From: Spongilla lacustris
Taxonomy: Eukaryota; Porifera; Demospongiae; Spongillida; Spongillidae
DNA length: 64,000 nucleotides
Direction: 5' to 3'
Assembly: GCA_949361645.1 (NCBI GenBank)
Contig: OX442419.1
Coordinates: 6,100,714 to 6,164,713 of the forward strand
The notes beneath the pieces are model-generated. The model saw only the letters and a list, made by a program, of their open reading frames with translations, ran no database searches and was not told where the DNA came from. Positions 17,080-28,907 of the stretch are shown piece after piece. The translations under genes were made by a program, and so were the position numbers. How positions within the stretch are numbered: position 1 is the first letter of the stretch; each line of letters starts with the position of its first letter.

Positions 17080-20000
17080 ACTATACATGTGCCCGGGCAC
17101 ACAATGCATGTGTGCCTTCATTGCGTGTGGGCCTACTATCCATGTGGGCCCACCATACATATGGACCTACTATACATGTGGGCAAAAAGTAGATGTGGGC
17201 CCTTAAGGGCACACAATAAATTTTGGTCTACTAAACATGTGGGTCTCCTACACATGTGGACCCGCAATACATGCGGACCTAGTATGTACAAATGGGACCA
17301 CAGTACATACATTGTGGGTGTAACAGGCCCACATTTATCATAGTCAATAAGTACTTCTGGAGTAATGCAAAGTTTTACTTGGCCTACTATACATGTGGGC
17401 CCCCAATGCATGTGGGCCCCTAATGCATGTGGGCCTACAATACATTTGGATTGTAGTCGCAGATGAACAGTAGCCCCACATGTTATGTAAGCCGACATGT
17501 ATTAGGGGCCCACATGTATAGTAGGCCGTGTATTGTGGGCCCACAAATTTTGCGGGCCTACTACGCCCACAAGATATGTATTGTAGGCCCACATGTATTG
17601 TGGGAGTACATGTACTGTGGGCCCACATGTATAGTTTGCTCACATATATAGTTACTGTACATGTGTGCCTACTATACATGTATTGCGGGCACCACTGAGG
17701 GCCCCCATGTATCGTGGGCCCATTAGTTCCGCATTTGTAGTAAGCCCACATGTACAGTAGGCCCACATGTATTGTAGGCCCACATGTGTTGTGGGCCCAC
17801 ATTTACAGAAGACCCACATGTATAGTAAACTCACATGTACATTAGGCCCACATGTATTGAAGGCCCACATGTATAGTAGGCCCACATGTATTTTGGGCCC
17901 ACATGTATTTTGGGCCCACATGTATTTTGGGCCCACATGTATTTTGGGCCCACATGTACTGCCACAATACATCTTAGCCACAATACATGTGGAGTGTATT
18001 ATGGCCTAAAACGCATGTGGGCCCACGGTACATGAGGGCCCACATCACATGTGGGCTTACTGGGTCTACTGTACATCTGGGCCTACAATACAAATCGGCC
18101 CCCAATACATGTGAGCGTACAATACATGTTGGACTACTGAACATGTGGGCCTACTTTACATGTGGGCCCACAGTACCAGTACATGGGGGGCCAACTTTAT
18201 ATGTGTCCAAAGTACATGTGGGCCCACGGTTCATGTGGGCCCACAATACATGTGGGCCTACAATACATGCAGGCCTACTGTATGTCTGGGTCTGATGTAC
18301 ATGAGGGCCCCAATTCATGTGGGCCTACTATACGTGCGGGCCTACGGTACATGTGGGCCTACTGTACATGTTTGCCCACAATATATGTGGACCTACTATA
18401 CATATGGTCGCACAATACATGTTGGCCCACAGTACATTTGGGACTACTATTCATGCGTGCCCAAAGACGATATGGCCCACAATACATGTGGGTACACAAT
18501 ACATGTGAGGCTACTATACATATGGGCCCGCAATTCCTGTGGGCCCAGAACATATGTGGGCCTATTGTACTTGTGGGCCTATAATACATATGGGCCCACA
18601 GAATATGTTAGCCTACTATAGGCCCACAATACATGAGGGCCCCAATTCTTGTGGGCCTACTATACGATTGGGCCTACGGTACATGTGGGCCTACTGTACA
18701 ATAGGCCCAAATGTATTGGGGGCCCACAGTATAGTAGGTTACACGCATTGTGGTCCGACATGTATAGTGGGCCCACATGTACAGTGTGCCCATATGGATA
18801 GTACGCGCGCATGTATTGTGGGCCTACATGTATAGTAGGCCTGCATGTATTGTGGGACCTCATGTACTGTGGATCCAAGTTTATAAGTAAGTTAACATGT
18901 ATTGTGGGCCCACATGTATAGTAGGCCAATATGTATGGTGGGCCCACATAATGTGGGCCCACATGTACTACAAAATATGTGGGCCTACTATGCCCAAAAT
19001 ATGTTCAGCAGGCCCACATGTATATACAGTAGGCCCATATGTATTGTAGGCCCACATGTATTGTGGGAGCACATGTACTGGGAGCCCACATGTACAGTGG
19101 CCCATATGGATAGTACGCGCGCATGTATGTTGGGCCCACATGTATAGAAGGCCTGCATGTACTGTGGGACCTCATGTACTGTGGACCCATATGTACAGTA
19201 AGTTAACATGTTTTGCGGTCACACATGTACAGTAGGCCCATGTGTATGGTGGGACCACATGTACTTTGGGCCTACATGTATGGTAGGCTCACATGTATTG
19301 TGGGCCCACATGTATAGTAAGCCCACATATACTGTGGACATGGTAGGCCCACGTATGTTGTGGGCGTAATAGTCCCACATACATTGTGGGCGTAGTAGGC
19401 CCATATATACTGTGGGTATAGTAGGCCTAGATATATTGTCGGCGTAGTAAGCCCACATATATTGTGCGCATACTAGTCCCACATGTACAGCAGGCCCACA
19501 TGTATTGTGGGCCCATATGTAAAGTAGGCCCACATGTATAATAGGCCCACATGCATTAGTGGCCCACATGGATTGTTGGCCAACATGTATTGTGCGACCA
19601 CATCTATTGTGGGCCCACATGTTTAGGAGGCCCACATGTACTGTGGGCCCACGTGTATTGTGGGGTACCAAGTAAAGTTGGCCCACAAGTACAGGAGGCT
19701 CAGATGTATTGTATGCCCACATGTATTGGGGGCCCACATGTATAGTAGGCCCAGACGTACAGTAGGCCCACATGTATTGCAGGCCCACATGTATTGTTGG
19801 CCCACATGTACTGTGGGCTAACATGTGTTTTGACCATAATATATATAATATTTAAATGATAGCCCACTATACATGTGGGCCCACAATGCATGTGGGCCTA
19901 CAATACAGATGGGCCTACTATACACATATACCTACAATACATCTTGGCCCACAGTACATGAGGAGTATATTATGGCCTAAAAAACATGTGGGCCCACAGT

Positions 20001-21094
20001 ACAAGTTAAACCACAATACATGAGAGCCTACTGGGCCTACTGTACATCTGGGCCTACTATACATGTGGGCCCTCAACACATGCGGGCCTACAATTCATGT
20101 GGACCGACAAAATGTGTGGGCCTACTGAACATGTGGGTCTACTTTACATGTGGGCCCACATTACATGTGGACCCAAAGTACATGGGGGGCCTACTATATA
20201 TGTGTGTCCAAAGTACACGTGGGCCCACTGTACATGTGGGCCCACAATACATGTGGACCTACTATACATGTGGGCCTACTGTAAATGTGGGCCCTCTCTA
20301 TGTGGGCCTACTGTACATGTGGGCTCTCAGTACATGTGGGCCCACAGTACATGTGGGCCCACAACACATGTGGGCCTACAATACATGTGGGTGCCTAATA
20401 GTTGTGTTCGTACAGTACCGGTTGACCTGCTGTACGTCTAGGTCTGCTGTACATATGGGCCCCAATACATGTGGTTCTACTATACATGTGGGCCTACTGT
20501 ACATGTGGGCACAAAGTATTGGGGGCCCACATGTATAGTAGGCACATACGTACAGTAGGCCCACATGTATTGTAGGCCCACATGTATTGTGGGCCCACAT
20601 GCACTGTGGGCCCACATGTGTTTTAGACCACAATATATACAATCTTTACTTGTCAGCCCACAATACACGTGGGCCCACAGTACATATGGGCCTACTATAC
20701 ATGTGGGCGAACAATACACGTGGGCCTACACAACAGGTGGGCCTACTATACACCACATCTATTGTGGGCCCACATGTTTAGAAGGCCCACATATACTGTG
20801 GGCCCACGTGTATTGTGGGCTAACAAGTAAAGTTGGCCCACAAGTACAGGAGGCTCAGATGTACTGTATGCCCACATGTATTGGGGGCCCACATGTATAG
20901 TAGGCCCAGACGTACAGTAGGCCCACATGTATTGTAGGCCCACATGTATTGTAGGCCCACATGTATTGCGGGCCCACATGCACTGTGGGCCCACATGTGT
21001 TTTAGAAAACAATTTATATAATCTTTACTTGTCAGCCCACAATACACGTGGGCCCACAGTACATATGGGCCTACTATACATGTGGGCGAACATT
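17080..21094 (-). repeat. Right arm of giant inverted repeat I
   Basis: Reverse-complement partner of about 7440-10590, with landmark pairs given for the left arm. It is longer: a segment at about 18450-18850 has no partner in the left arm and accounts for the 400-bp step in the axis near 9691/18447-18851. Outside both arms the 76-bp satellite continues in opposite orientations (to 7436 and from 21095). Confidence 0.83.
17334..17380 (+). repeat. Fragment of a 76-bp satellite unit inside the 17-bp array
   Basis: TTATCATAGTCAATAAGTAC, then CTGGAGTAATGC, then AAAGTTTTACTTGG is part of one 76-bp unit, with the palindrome partly lost. The same junction recurs at 30520-30571, and inverted at 25512-25574. 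Confidence 0.75.
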
Positions 21095-21861
21095 ACATTG
21101 GGCACTATGGCTCCTGCAGTAGCCGTATTTATTGACTATGATTAGCAATAACCTTTAGTGTAAGAACTTAGCATTGGGTACTATGGCTCCTGCAAGAGCC
21201 GTACTTATGGTCCATGATGAACAATAAACTTTAGTGTAAGAACGTAGCATTGGGTACTGTGGCTCTTGCATGAGCCGTACTTATGGACTATGATCCACAA
21301 TAACCTTTAGTATACGAACTTAGCATTGGGTGCTACGGCTCCTGCAGGAGCCGTATTTATGGTCTATGATAAGCAATAACCTTTAGTGCACGAACTTAGC
21401 ATTGGGTACTATTGCTGCTGCATAAGCCGTACATTTGGACTATGATGAACAATAACCTTTAGTGTTAGAACTTTGCATCGGGTACTATGGATCCTGCAGG
21501 AGCTGTATTGATTGATATGATAAACAATATCCCTTTATACAAGAACTTAGCATTGGGTACAATGGCTCCGGCAGGAGCCGTACTTATGGACTATATTCAG
21601 CATTAATATTTAGTGTAAGAACTTAGCATAGGGTACTAAGGCTCCTGCAGGAGCCGTACTTATGGTCTGTGATGAACGATAATCTTTAGTGTAAGAACTT
21701 AGCATTGGGTACTATGGCTTCTGCAAGAGCCGTACTGATGGACTATGATAAACAATAACCTTTAGTGTAAGAACTTAGCATAGGGTTCTATGGCTCCTGC
21801 GGGAGCTGTACTGATGGTCTATGAAAAACAATTACCCTTTAGTGTTAGAACATAGCATAGG
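21095..21861 (-). repeat. 76-bp satellite array, inverted orientation
   Basis: About ten units read as the reverse complement of the array at 989-3923, with TTAGCATTGGGTACTATGG, GCTCCTGCAGGAGCC variants and AACAATAACCTTTAGTGTAAG. With the forward array on the other side of block I it forms the outermost part of a symmetrical layout. The last unit is split by the DNA transposon at 21862-22716 and its residue continues at 22717-22734. Confidence 0.92.
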
Positions 21862-21896
21862 CATAGATATTAAAGTAAGGGGATTGGAAACGCATC
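21862..21896 (+). repeat. Left terminal inverted repeat of the DNA transposon
   Basis: 35 bp; 33 of 35 positions match the reverse complement of 22682-22716, with differences at positions 11 and 32. Confidence 0.85.
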
Positions 21897-22468
21897 ACGT
21901 GAGCGCATGATTGTACACGTACACTCCTTGACACGGTTATTATTACCCTTAAACCAATGAAGACTTGAAAACTGCTGCTACTGTGTGATTTGTTTTCGTC
22001 CTAAAACGTCATATTACATCTTCCTACGTGTCTGTAAGCCATTCTTTAACTGGCACGGCTCTTTGCTCTTATTGTTTGCTTGCTGAACGCGATTTTCTAG
22101 TACCTTACGCGACTCGGTTACGGACTGTACCTTTTATTTTTGACCAGTTCATCTCAGCGCGATTCTGTTACTACTATGTCGTTGGTAGGTCATATCTGTA
22201 TGCCTTTCCTTAATTTTGTGCACGGCGGACTGTTCTTTACTTCGCAACCTCCATTCTAGTACGTAAGAAGCGTAAATGGAGTTACTTTGGCACTGTACCT
22301 TTTTCTACGATTCTACAGGTGCTGGCGCGCTAAACGTTGCATATTATAGATGTGCACAGTGTGCTACGTGCCTATTGGCTGTCATTTTCCCTTTAACCGT
22401 ATCGCCTTAGGAGAGGTAACGAAGCTAAGGAGAGAAGCATTTATCGATTTTTGATTATTTTTTAAGCA

Positions 22469-22579
22469 ATGGGTATAAGACATTACGAGTGTGTAGAAGA
22501 AAGTATGACTGGAAAACAAAGGCTTTGGGTACCAGGCTTTGCTTGTCCATATACCACTCGCAACGATGTGAACCTGTGA
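22469..22579 (+). other. Short open frame of 36 codons in the DNA transposon, unrecognised
   Basis: ATG at 22469 to TGA at 22577. The sequence reads MGIRHYECVEESMTGKQRLW and on, with two cysteines and a mixed, protein-like composition; it is preceded by a T-rich stretch and AAG at 22466, which could be a splice acceptor. It may be a fragment of a gene captured by the transposon or chance. I do not recognise the family. Confidence 0.2.
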
Positions 22580-22681
22580 TCCTGACGTCTCGGTCCCTAT
22601 AGTCCAAAACAGCTGCTGCGTACGATATGAATTTTTAATTGTAGGCGTAACATGGACTGTACGTGACTAATTAGATTCATT

Positions 22682-22716
22682 GATCCGTTTCCAATCCCCT
22701 TACTTAAATATCTATG
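22682..22716 (-). repeat. Right terminal inverted repeat of the DNA transposon
   Basis: Begins GATCCGTTTCCAATCCCCTT and ends TATCTATG; partner of 21862-21896. The target copy GCATAGG follows at 22717. Confidence 0.85.
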
Positions 22717-22736
22717 GCATAGGGTACTATAGCCAC

Positions 22737-22915
22737 ACTTTTAAATTGCGTACGGAAGCCATACCTTTTATGACATTTTGGAATCAATTCGTAATTCTGC
22801 TAGAGAATATATCAGTACTATTTTTCAATTATACAAGCGGCTTGTTGTGTTTTACGTCCGTGATTTACAAGTTGATGGTCGCATAGTCAACTTTTCCCAT
22901 TTAGAATGTATGGGA
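22737..22915 (+). repeat. Direct repeat, copy 1 (~180 bp)
   Basis: Starts ACTTTTAAATTGCGTACGGA and ends AGAATGTATGGGA. Copy 2 is 23045-23225, an offset of 308 to 310 bp, with scattered substitutions. Short open frames over this stretch (from 22680 and 22778) show no recognisable domain and are not supported as genes. Confidence 0.8.
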
Positions 22916-23044
22916 GGGAATGCACTTTTCATTTCCGTTCTGAAGCTAAACCGATGTTGGCAACTATGAATTGATAAGTAATTCTGATAGTGAAAGCATC
23001 AGTAGTATCTTAACGTACTGTCTGTTTTAATATAGAGTGAATGG
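22916..23044. other. Spacer between the direct repeats
   Basis: 129 bp with no open frame of note. GTAATTCTGATAGTGAAAGC followed by ATCAGTAGTATC at about 22978-23009 resembles an internal part of the flanking repeats and may be a third, truncated copy. Confidence 0.5.
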
Positions 23045-23225
23045 ACTTTTAAATTGCGTACGGAAGCCATACATATCATGACATGTACGAATCGCTTTGT
23101 AATTCTGATGGAGAATTCATCAGTACTGTCGTTGAACCATACAAGTGGCTTGTTCTCTGTTTTACAGATGTTTTTTACAACTTGATGGTCATATAGTCAA
23201 CTTTTCACATTGAGAATGTATGGGA
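23045..23225 (+). repeat. Direct repeat, copy 2 (~180 bp)
   Basis: Diverged copy of 22737-22915. It ends AGAATGTATGGGA and runs straight into the 17-bp array (TGTATTGCGGGCATACG). Confidence 0.8.
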
Positions 23226-25830
23226 TGTATTGCGGGCATACGTGTATAGTAGGCCCACCTGTATTGTAGGCCCACATGTATTGTGGGCCCACATGTAAAG
23301 TAGGCCCACATGTACTGTGGGCCCACGTGTATTGCAGGTTAACAAGTAAATATTATATGTGGTCTATAACACATGTGGGCTAACAGTACATGTGGGCCAA
23401 CAATACATGTGGGACTACAATACATGTGGGCCTACTGTACGTATGGGCCTACTATACATGTGGGCCCCCAATATTTTGTGCCCACATGTACAGTAGGCTC
23501 ACATGTATAGTATAACAACATGAATTGGGGCCCACATGTACAGCAGACCAAGACTGACAGCAGGCCAACCGGTATTGTAGGAACACAACTATTAGGCACC
23601 CACATGTATTGTAGGCCCACATGTGTTGTGGGCCCACATGTACTGTGGGCCCACATGTACTGAGAGCCCACATGCACAGTACGCCCACATGTATTGAGGG
23701 CCCACATGTACAGTAGGCCCACATGTATAGTAGGTCCACATGAATTGTGGGCCTACATGTACTGTACGCCCACATGTACTTTGGACACACATATATAGTA
23801 GGCCCCCCATGTACTTTGGGTCCACATGTAATGTGGGCCCACATGTAAAGTAGACCCACATGTTCAGTAGGCCCGCATGATTTGTAGGCCCACATGTATT
23901 CGGGGCCCACATGTATAGTAGGCCCAGATGTACATTAGGCCCAATAGGTTTGCATGTATTGTGGTCTCACATGTACTGTGGGCCCACATGTGTTTTAGGC
24001 CATAGTATATTCCTCATGTACAGTGGGCCAAGATGTATTGTGGGCATACGTGTATAGTAGGCCCACCTGTATTGTAGGCCCACATGCATTGTGGGCCCAC
24101 ATATACAGTAGGCCCACGTGTATTGTGGGCTAACAAATAAGTATTATGGTCTTGAACACATGTTAGCCCACAGTACATGAGGGCCCAAAATACATGTGAG
24201 CCTACAATACATGTGGGCCTACTGTACGTCTGGGCCTACTATACATGTGGGCCCCCAATATATGTGGGCATACAATACATGTGAGCCTCCTGTATTTGTG
24301 GGCCAACTTTACATGTTAGCCCACAATACACGTGGGCCTATTGTACATGTGGGCCTACTTTACATCTCGGACCACAATACATGTGGGCCTGCTGTACATG
24401 TGGGACTAGTATGCCCACAATATAAGTGGGCTTACTATGCCCACAATATGTCTAGGCCTACTATACCCACAGTATATGTGGGCCTACTACGCCCACAATA
24501 TATGTGGGACTATTACGCCCACAACATACGTGGGCCTACCATGTCCACAAAATATGTGGGACTACTATACATGTGGGTCCCCAATACATTTGGGCCTATT
24601 CTGCCCACATGTATTGTGGGCCCACATGAACCGTGGGCCCACATGTACTTTGGACATATATATAGTAGGCCCCCCATGTACTGGTACTGTGGGCCCACAT
24701 GTAAAGTAAGCTCACATGTTCAGTAGTCCAACATGTATAGTATGCCCACATGTATTGGGGGCCCACAACTATAGTAGGCCCAGATGTACAGTAGACCCAG
24801 TAGGCCCACATTTATTGTGGGCCCACTTGTACCGTGGGCCCACATGCGTTTTAGGCCATAGTGTATTCCATGCATTGTGGCTAAGATGTATTGTGGCAGT
24901 GCATGTGGGCCCAAAATACATGTGGGCCCAAAATACTTGTGGGCCTACTATACATGTGGGCCTACAATACATGTGGCCTACTGCACATGTGAGTTTACTA
25001 TACATGTGGGCCTTCTGTAAATGTGGGCCCACAACACATGTGGGCCTACATTACATGTGGGCCTACTGTACATGTGGGCTTACTACAAATGACGGCAGAC
25101 AATAAATTTGGGACAACGGAGCATATGGGCCCACGGTACATGGGGGCCCTCAGTGGTGCCCGCAATACATGTATAGCAGGCACACATGTACAGTAACTAT
25201 ATATGTAGGCAAACTATACATGTGGGCCCACAGTACATGTGCTCCCACAATACATGTGGGCCTACAATACATATCTTGTGGGCGTATAAGACCCACAAAA
25301 TTTGTGGGCCCACAACACATGGGTCTACTATACATGTGGGCCCACAGTACATGTGGGCCATGTGGGCCCACAATACATGTGGGCATACTATACATGTGAG
25401 CCCCTAATACATGTCGGCTTACAAAACATGTGGGCCTACTGTTCATATGCGCCTACTATCCAAATGTATAGTAGGCCCACATGCATTGGAGGCCCACATG
25501 TATAGTAGGCCAAGTAAAACTTAGCATTGGGTACTATGGCTCCAGCAGGAACCGTACGTATTGACTATAATAAATGTGGGCCTGTTACACCCACAACATA
25601 TGTACTGTGGGCCCATTTGTATACTAGGTCCACATGTATTGCGGGTCAACATGTGTAGTAGACCCACATGTATAGTAGACCCACATTTATTGTGTGCCCA
25701 TAAGGGCCCACATCTAATTTATGCCCACATGTATAGTAGGTCCATATGTATGGTGGGCCCACATGCATAGTAGACCCACACGCAATGTAGGCTCACACGC
25801 ATTGTGTGCCCACATGTATAGTGGGACCAG
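23226..25830 (+). repeat. Left arm of giant inverted repeat II
   Basis: Pairs in reverse complement with about 30240-32048. CTAAGATGTATTGTGGCAG at 24882-24900 pairs with 31128-31146, and GGTACTGTGG at 24683-24692 pairs with 31315-31324; sums are about 56,010-56,030, so the axis lies near 28.0 kb. The outermost part of the left arm has no partner because the right arm is cut off by the 179-bp satellite. Confidence 0.75.
25512..25574 (-). repeat. Fragment of a 76-bp satellite unit inside the 17-bp array, inverted
   Basis: AAAACTTAGCATTGGGTACT, then a decayed palindrome (GGCTCCAGCAGGAACC) and GTATTGACTATAATAAATG: most of one 76-bp unit in reverse orientation, matching the junctions at 17334 and 30520. 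Confidence 0.82.
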
Positions 25831-28800
25831 ATGTACAGTGGGTCCATAAGGATTGTACGCGTGCATGTATTGTGGGCCCACATGTATAGCAGGCCTGCAT
25901 GACCTCATGTACTGTGGATCCATGTTTATATTAAGTTCACATGTACTGTGGGCCCACATCATTAGAAAGCCAATATGTATTTTGGGCCCACATATATTGC
26001 GGGCCCACATGTAGTACAATACATGTGCGCCTATAATGCCCACAAATTATAGTAGGCCCACATGCATTGTGGGCTAGCATATACATGTATGCCCACAATA
26101 CATGTGGACCTACAATACGTATGGTCGCACAATGCATATTGGCCCACAATACATTTGGGTTATGATACATGTGGGCCTATCGTACATGTGGGCCTACCGA
26201 ACATGTGGGCCCACAATACCTGTGGGCCCACAGTACAATTGGAACTAATACAAATACGTGCCCAAAGAAGATATGGGCCCACAGAACACAATACAAGTTC
26301 GGCTACTAGCCACATGGGCCCGCAATTCATGTGGACCCATAACTTATGTGGGCCTATTGTACATGTAGGCCTATAATACACGTAGGCCTACTGTACATGT
26401 TAGCCTACTATACATGTAGCCCACAATACATGTGGCCCACAGTACATGTGGCCCACAGTACATGTGGCCCACAGTACATGTGGGCCTACTATACATGTGG
26501 GCCTACAATACTTGTGGCCTACTATAAATATGGGCCCAGAATACATGTGGCCATACATTACATCTGAGCCTCCTGTACAAGCGGGCCAACTTTACTTGTT
26601 AGCCCACAATACATGTGGGCTCACAGTACATGTGGGCCTACTATACATGTGGGTTCACAATAGATGTGGGCACTCCACACTGTGGCCCCACAATACATGT
26701 GGATCTACTATACATATGGGCCCACAGTACATGTGGGCCTACTTTACATGTGGGCCCACAATAGATGTGGGCCCACAACACATGTGGTCCCACAATACAT
26801 GTGGATCTACTATATATATGGGTCCACATGTACTGTGGACCCACAATAGATGTGGGCCTACTATACATGTTGGCTTTCAATACAGGTGGGCCTACAATAC
26901 AAGTGTGCCCCCAATACATGTAGGCCTACAAAACATGTGGGCATACAATAGATGTGAGCCTCCTGTATGTGTGGGCCAACTTGTATTAGAGGCCCACACG
27001 TATTGTGGGCCAACAGGTATTGTGCAACCTCATCTAATGTGGGCCCACATGTATAGTAGGCCCACATGTACTGTGGGCCCACGTATATTGTGGGCTAACA
27101 AGTATAGTTGGCCCACATGTACAGAAGGCTCACATGTATTGTATGCCCACATATCTTGGGGGCCCACATGTATAATAGCCCCAGATGTATTCTGGGCCCG
27201 CATTTATAGTAGGCCCACATAAATTGTCGGCCCACTTGTACTGTGGGCCCATTTGTATAATAGGTCCACATGTATTGCGGGTCCACATGTGTAGGAGATC
27301 CAGATGTACATGTAAAGTAGACCAAAATTTATTGTGTGCCCTTAAGGGCCCACATCTACTTTTTGCCCACATGTATAGTAGGTCCACATGTATGGTGGGC
27401 CCACATGCATAGTCAGCCCACACGCAATGTAGGCACACACGCATTGTGTGCCCACATGTATAGTGGGACCAGATATACGGTGGGTCCATAAGGATAGTAC
27501 GCGTGCACGTATTGTGGGCCCACATGTATAGTAGACCTGCATGTATTGTGGGACCTCATGTACTGTGGATCCATGTTTATATTAAGTTAACATGTACTCT
27601 GGGCCCACATCATTAGAAGGCCAATATGTATGGTGGGTCCACATATATTGCGGGCCCACATGTACTACAATACATGTGCGCCTATTATGCCCACAAATTA
27701 TAGTAGGCCCACATGCATTGTGGGCTAACATATACTTGTTTGTCCACAATACATGTGGACCTACTATACATATGGTCGCGCAATGCGTGTTGGCCCACAA
27801 TACATTTGGGTTATGATACATGTGGGCCTATTGTACATGTGGGCCTACTGAACATGTGGGCCCACAATACCTGTGGGCCCACAGTACATTTGGAACTAAT
27901 ATAAATACGTGCCCAAAGAAGATATGGGCCCACAGAACACAATACAAGTTCGGCTACAAGCCATATGGGCCCGCAATTCATGTGGGCCCACAACATATGT
28001 GGGCCTATTGTACTTCTAGGCCTATAATACATATAGGCCCACAGTACATGTTAGCCTACTATACATGTAGCCCACAATACATGTGGCCCACAGTACATGT
28101 GGGCCTACTATACATGTGGGCCCACAATTCATGTGGGCCTACTATACATGTGGGCCTACAATACATGTGGCCTACTATAAATATGGGCCCAGAATACATG
28201 TGGCCATACAATACATGTGAGCCACATTTACATGAGGGTCAACTTTACTTGTTAGCCCAGAATACATGTGGGCTCACAGTACATGTGGGCCTACTATACA
28301 TGTGGGTTCACAATAGATGTGGGCACTCCACACTGTGGCCCCACAATACATGTGGATCTACTATATACATGGGCCCACAGTACATGTGGGCCTACTTTAC
28401 ATGTGGGCCCACAATAGATGTGGGCCCACAACACATGTGGTCCCACAATACATGTGGATCTACTATATATATGGGTCCACATGTACTGTGAACCCACAAT
28501 AGATGTGGGCCTACTATACATGTTGGCTTTCAATACAGGTGGGCCTACTATACAAGTGTGCCCCCAATACATGTAGGCCTACAATACATGTGGGCCTACA
28601 ATACATGTGGGCATACAATAGATGTGAGCCTCCTGTATGTGTGGGCCAACTTGTATTAGAGGCCCACACGTATTGTGGGCCAACATGTATTGTGCGACCT
28701 CATCTATTGTGGGCCCACATGTCTAGTAGGCCCACATGTACTGTGGGCCCACGTACATTGTGGGCTAACAAGTATAGTTGGCCCACATGTACAGAAGGCT

Positions 28801-28907
28801 CACATGTATTGTATTCCCACATATCTTGGGGGCCCACATGTATAATACGCCCAGATGTATTCTGGGCCCACATTTATAGTAGGCCCACATAAATTGTCGG
28901 CCCACAC
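25602..28907 (+). repeat. ~1.65-kb tandem duplication of array sequence
   Basis: GTACTGTGGGCCCATTTGTA marks unit starts at 25602, 27238 and 28908 (spacings 1636 and 1670). Inside, the string with TTCACAATAGATGTGGGCAC is found at about 26653 and 28306, an offset of 1653. Both copies carry the unusual TGTGGGCACTCCACACTGTG segment, so this is a duplication of a long block, not just the 17-bp period. Confidence 0.85.

Larger units (their letters stand above)
16500..21094. repeat. 17-bp palindromic repeat array, block I right part
   Basis: Same 17-bp family as 7437-12128. Orientation is mainly reverse 16500-16800, forward 16815-17340, reverse 17500-17950, forward 18000-18690, reverse 18700-19815, forward 19865-20520, reverse 20530-20625, forward 20655-20755, reverse 20756-21000, forward 21030-21094. 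AT-rich spacers recur near 19840, 20635 and 21010. Segment 16500-17070 matches 27440-28044 in reverse complement; 17345-18780 matches 30540-32048 in the same direction. Four consecutive near-identical units of CCCACATGTATTTTGGG lie at 17881-17955. Open frames here are by-products of the repeat. Confidence 0.92.
21862..22716. mobile_element. Non-autonomous DNA transposon (855 bp) with terminal inverted repeats
   Basis: The left end starts CATAGATATTAAAGTAAGGG and the right end, read in reverse complement, starts CATAGATATTTAAGTAAGGG. Terminal inverted repeats are 35 bp (21862-21896 and 22682-22716) with two mismatches. GCATAGG at 21855-21861 is repeated at 22717-22723, a 7-bp target duplication inside a 76-bp satellite unit. 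No transposase-length frame is present; the interior is unlike every surrounding repeat and higher in GC than the 179-bp satellite. Superfamily is not assignable from the ends alone. Confidence 0.85.

Noticed and set aside
21862..22716. Assignment of the DNA transposon to hAT or P superfamily
   Set aside because: The 7-bp target copy and the end sequence do not match the usual 8-bp target and end motifs well enough, and no transposase is present.
22028..22969. Open frames of 61-68 codons at 22028, 22680 and 22778
   Set aside because: They cross the transposon end or direct-repeat boundaries, show no recognisable domain and are within chance length for this composition.
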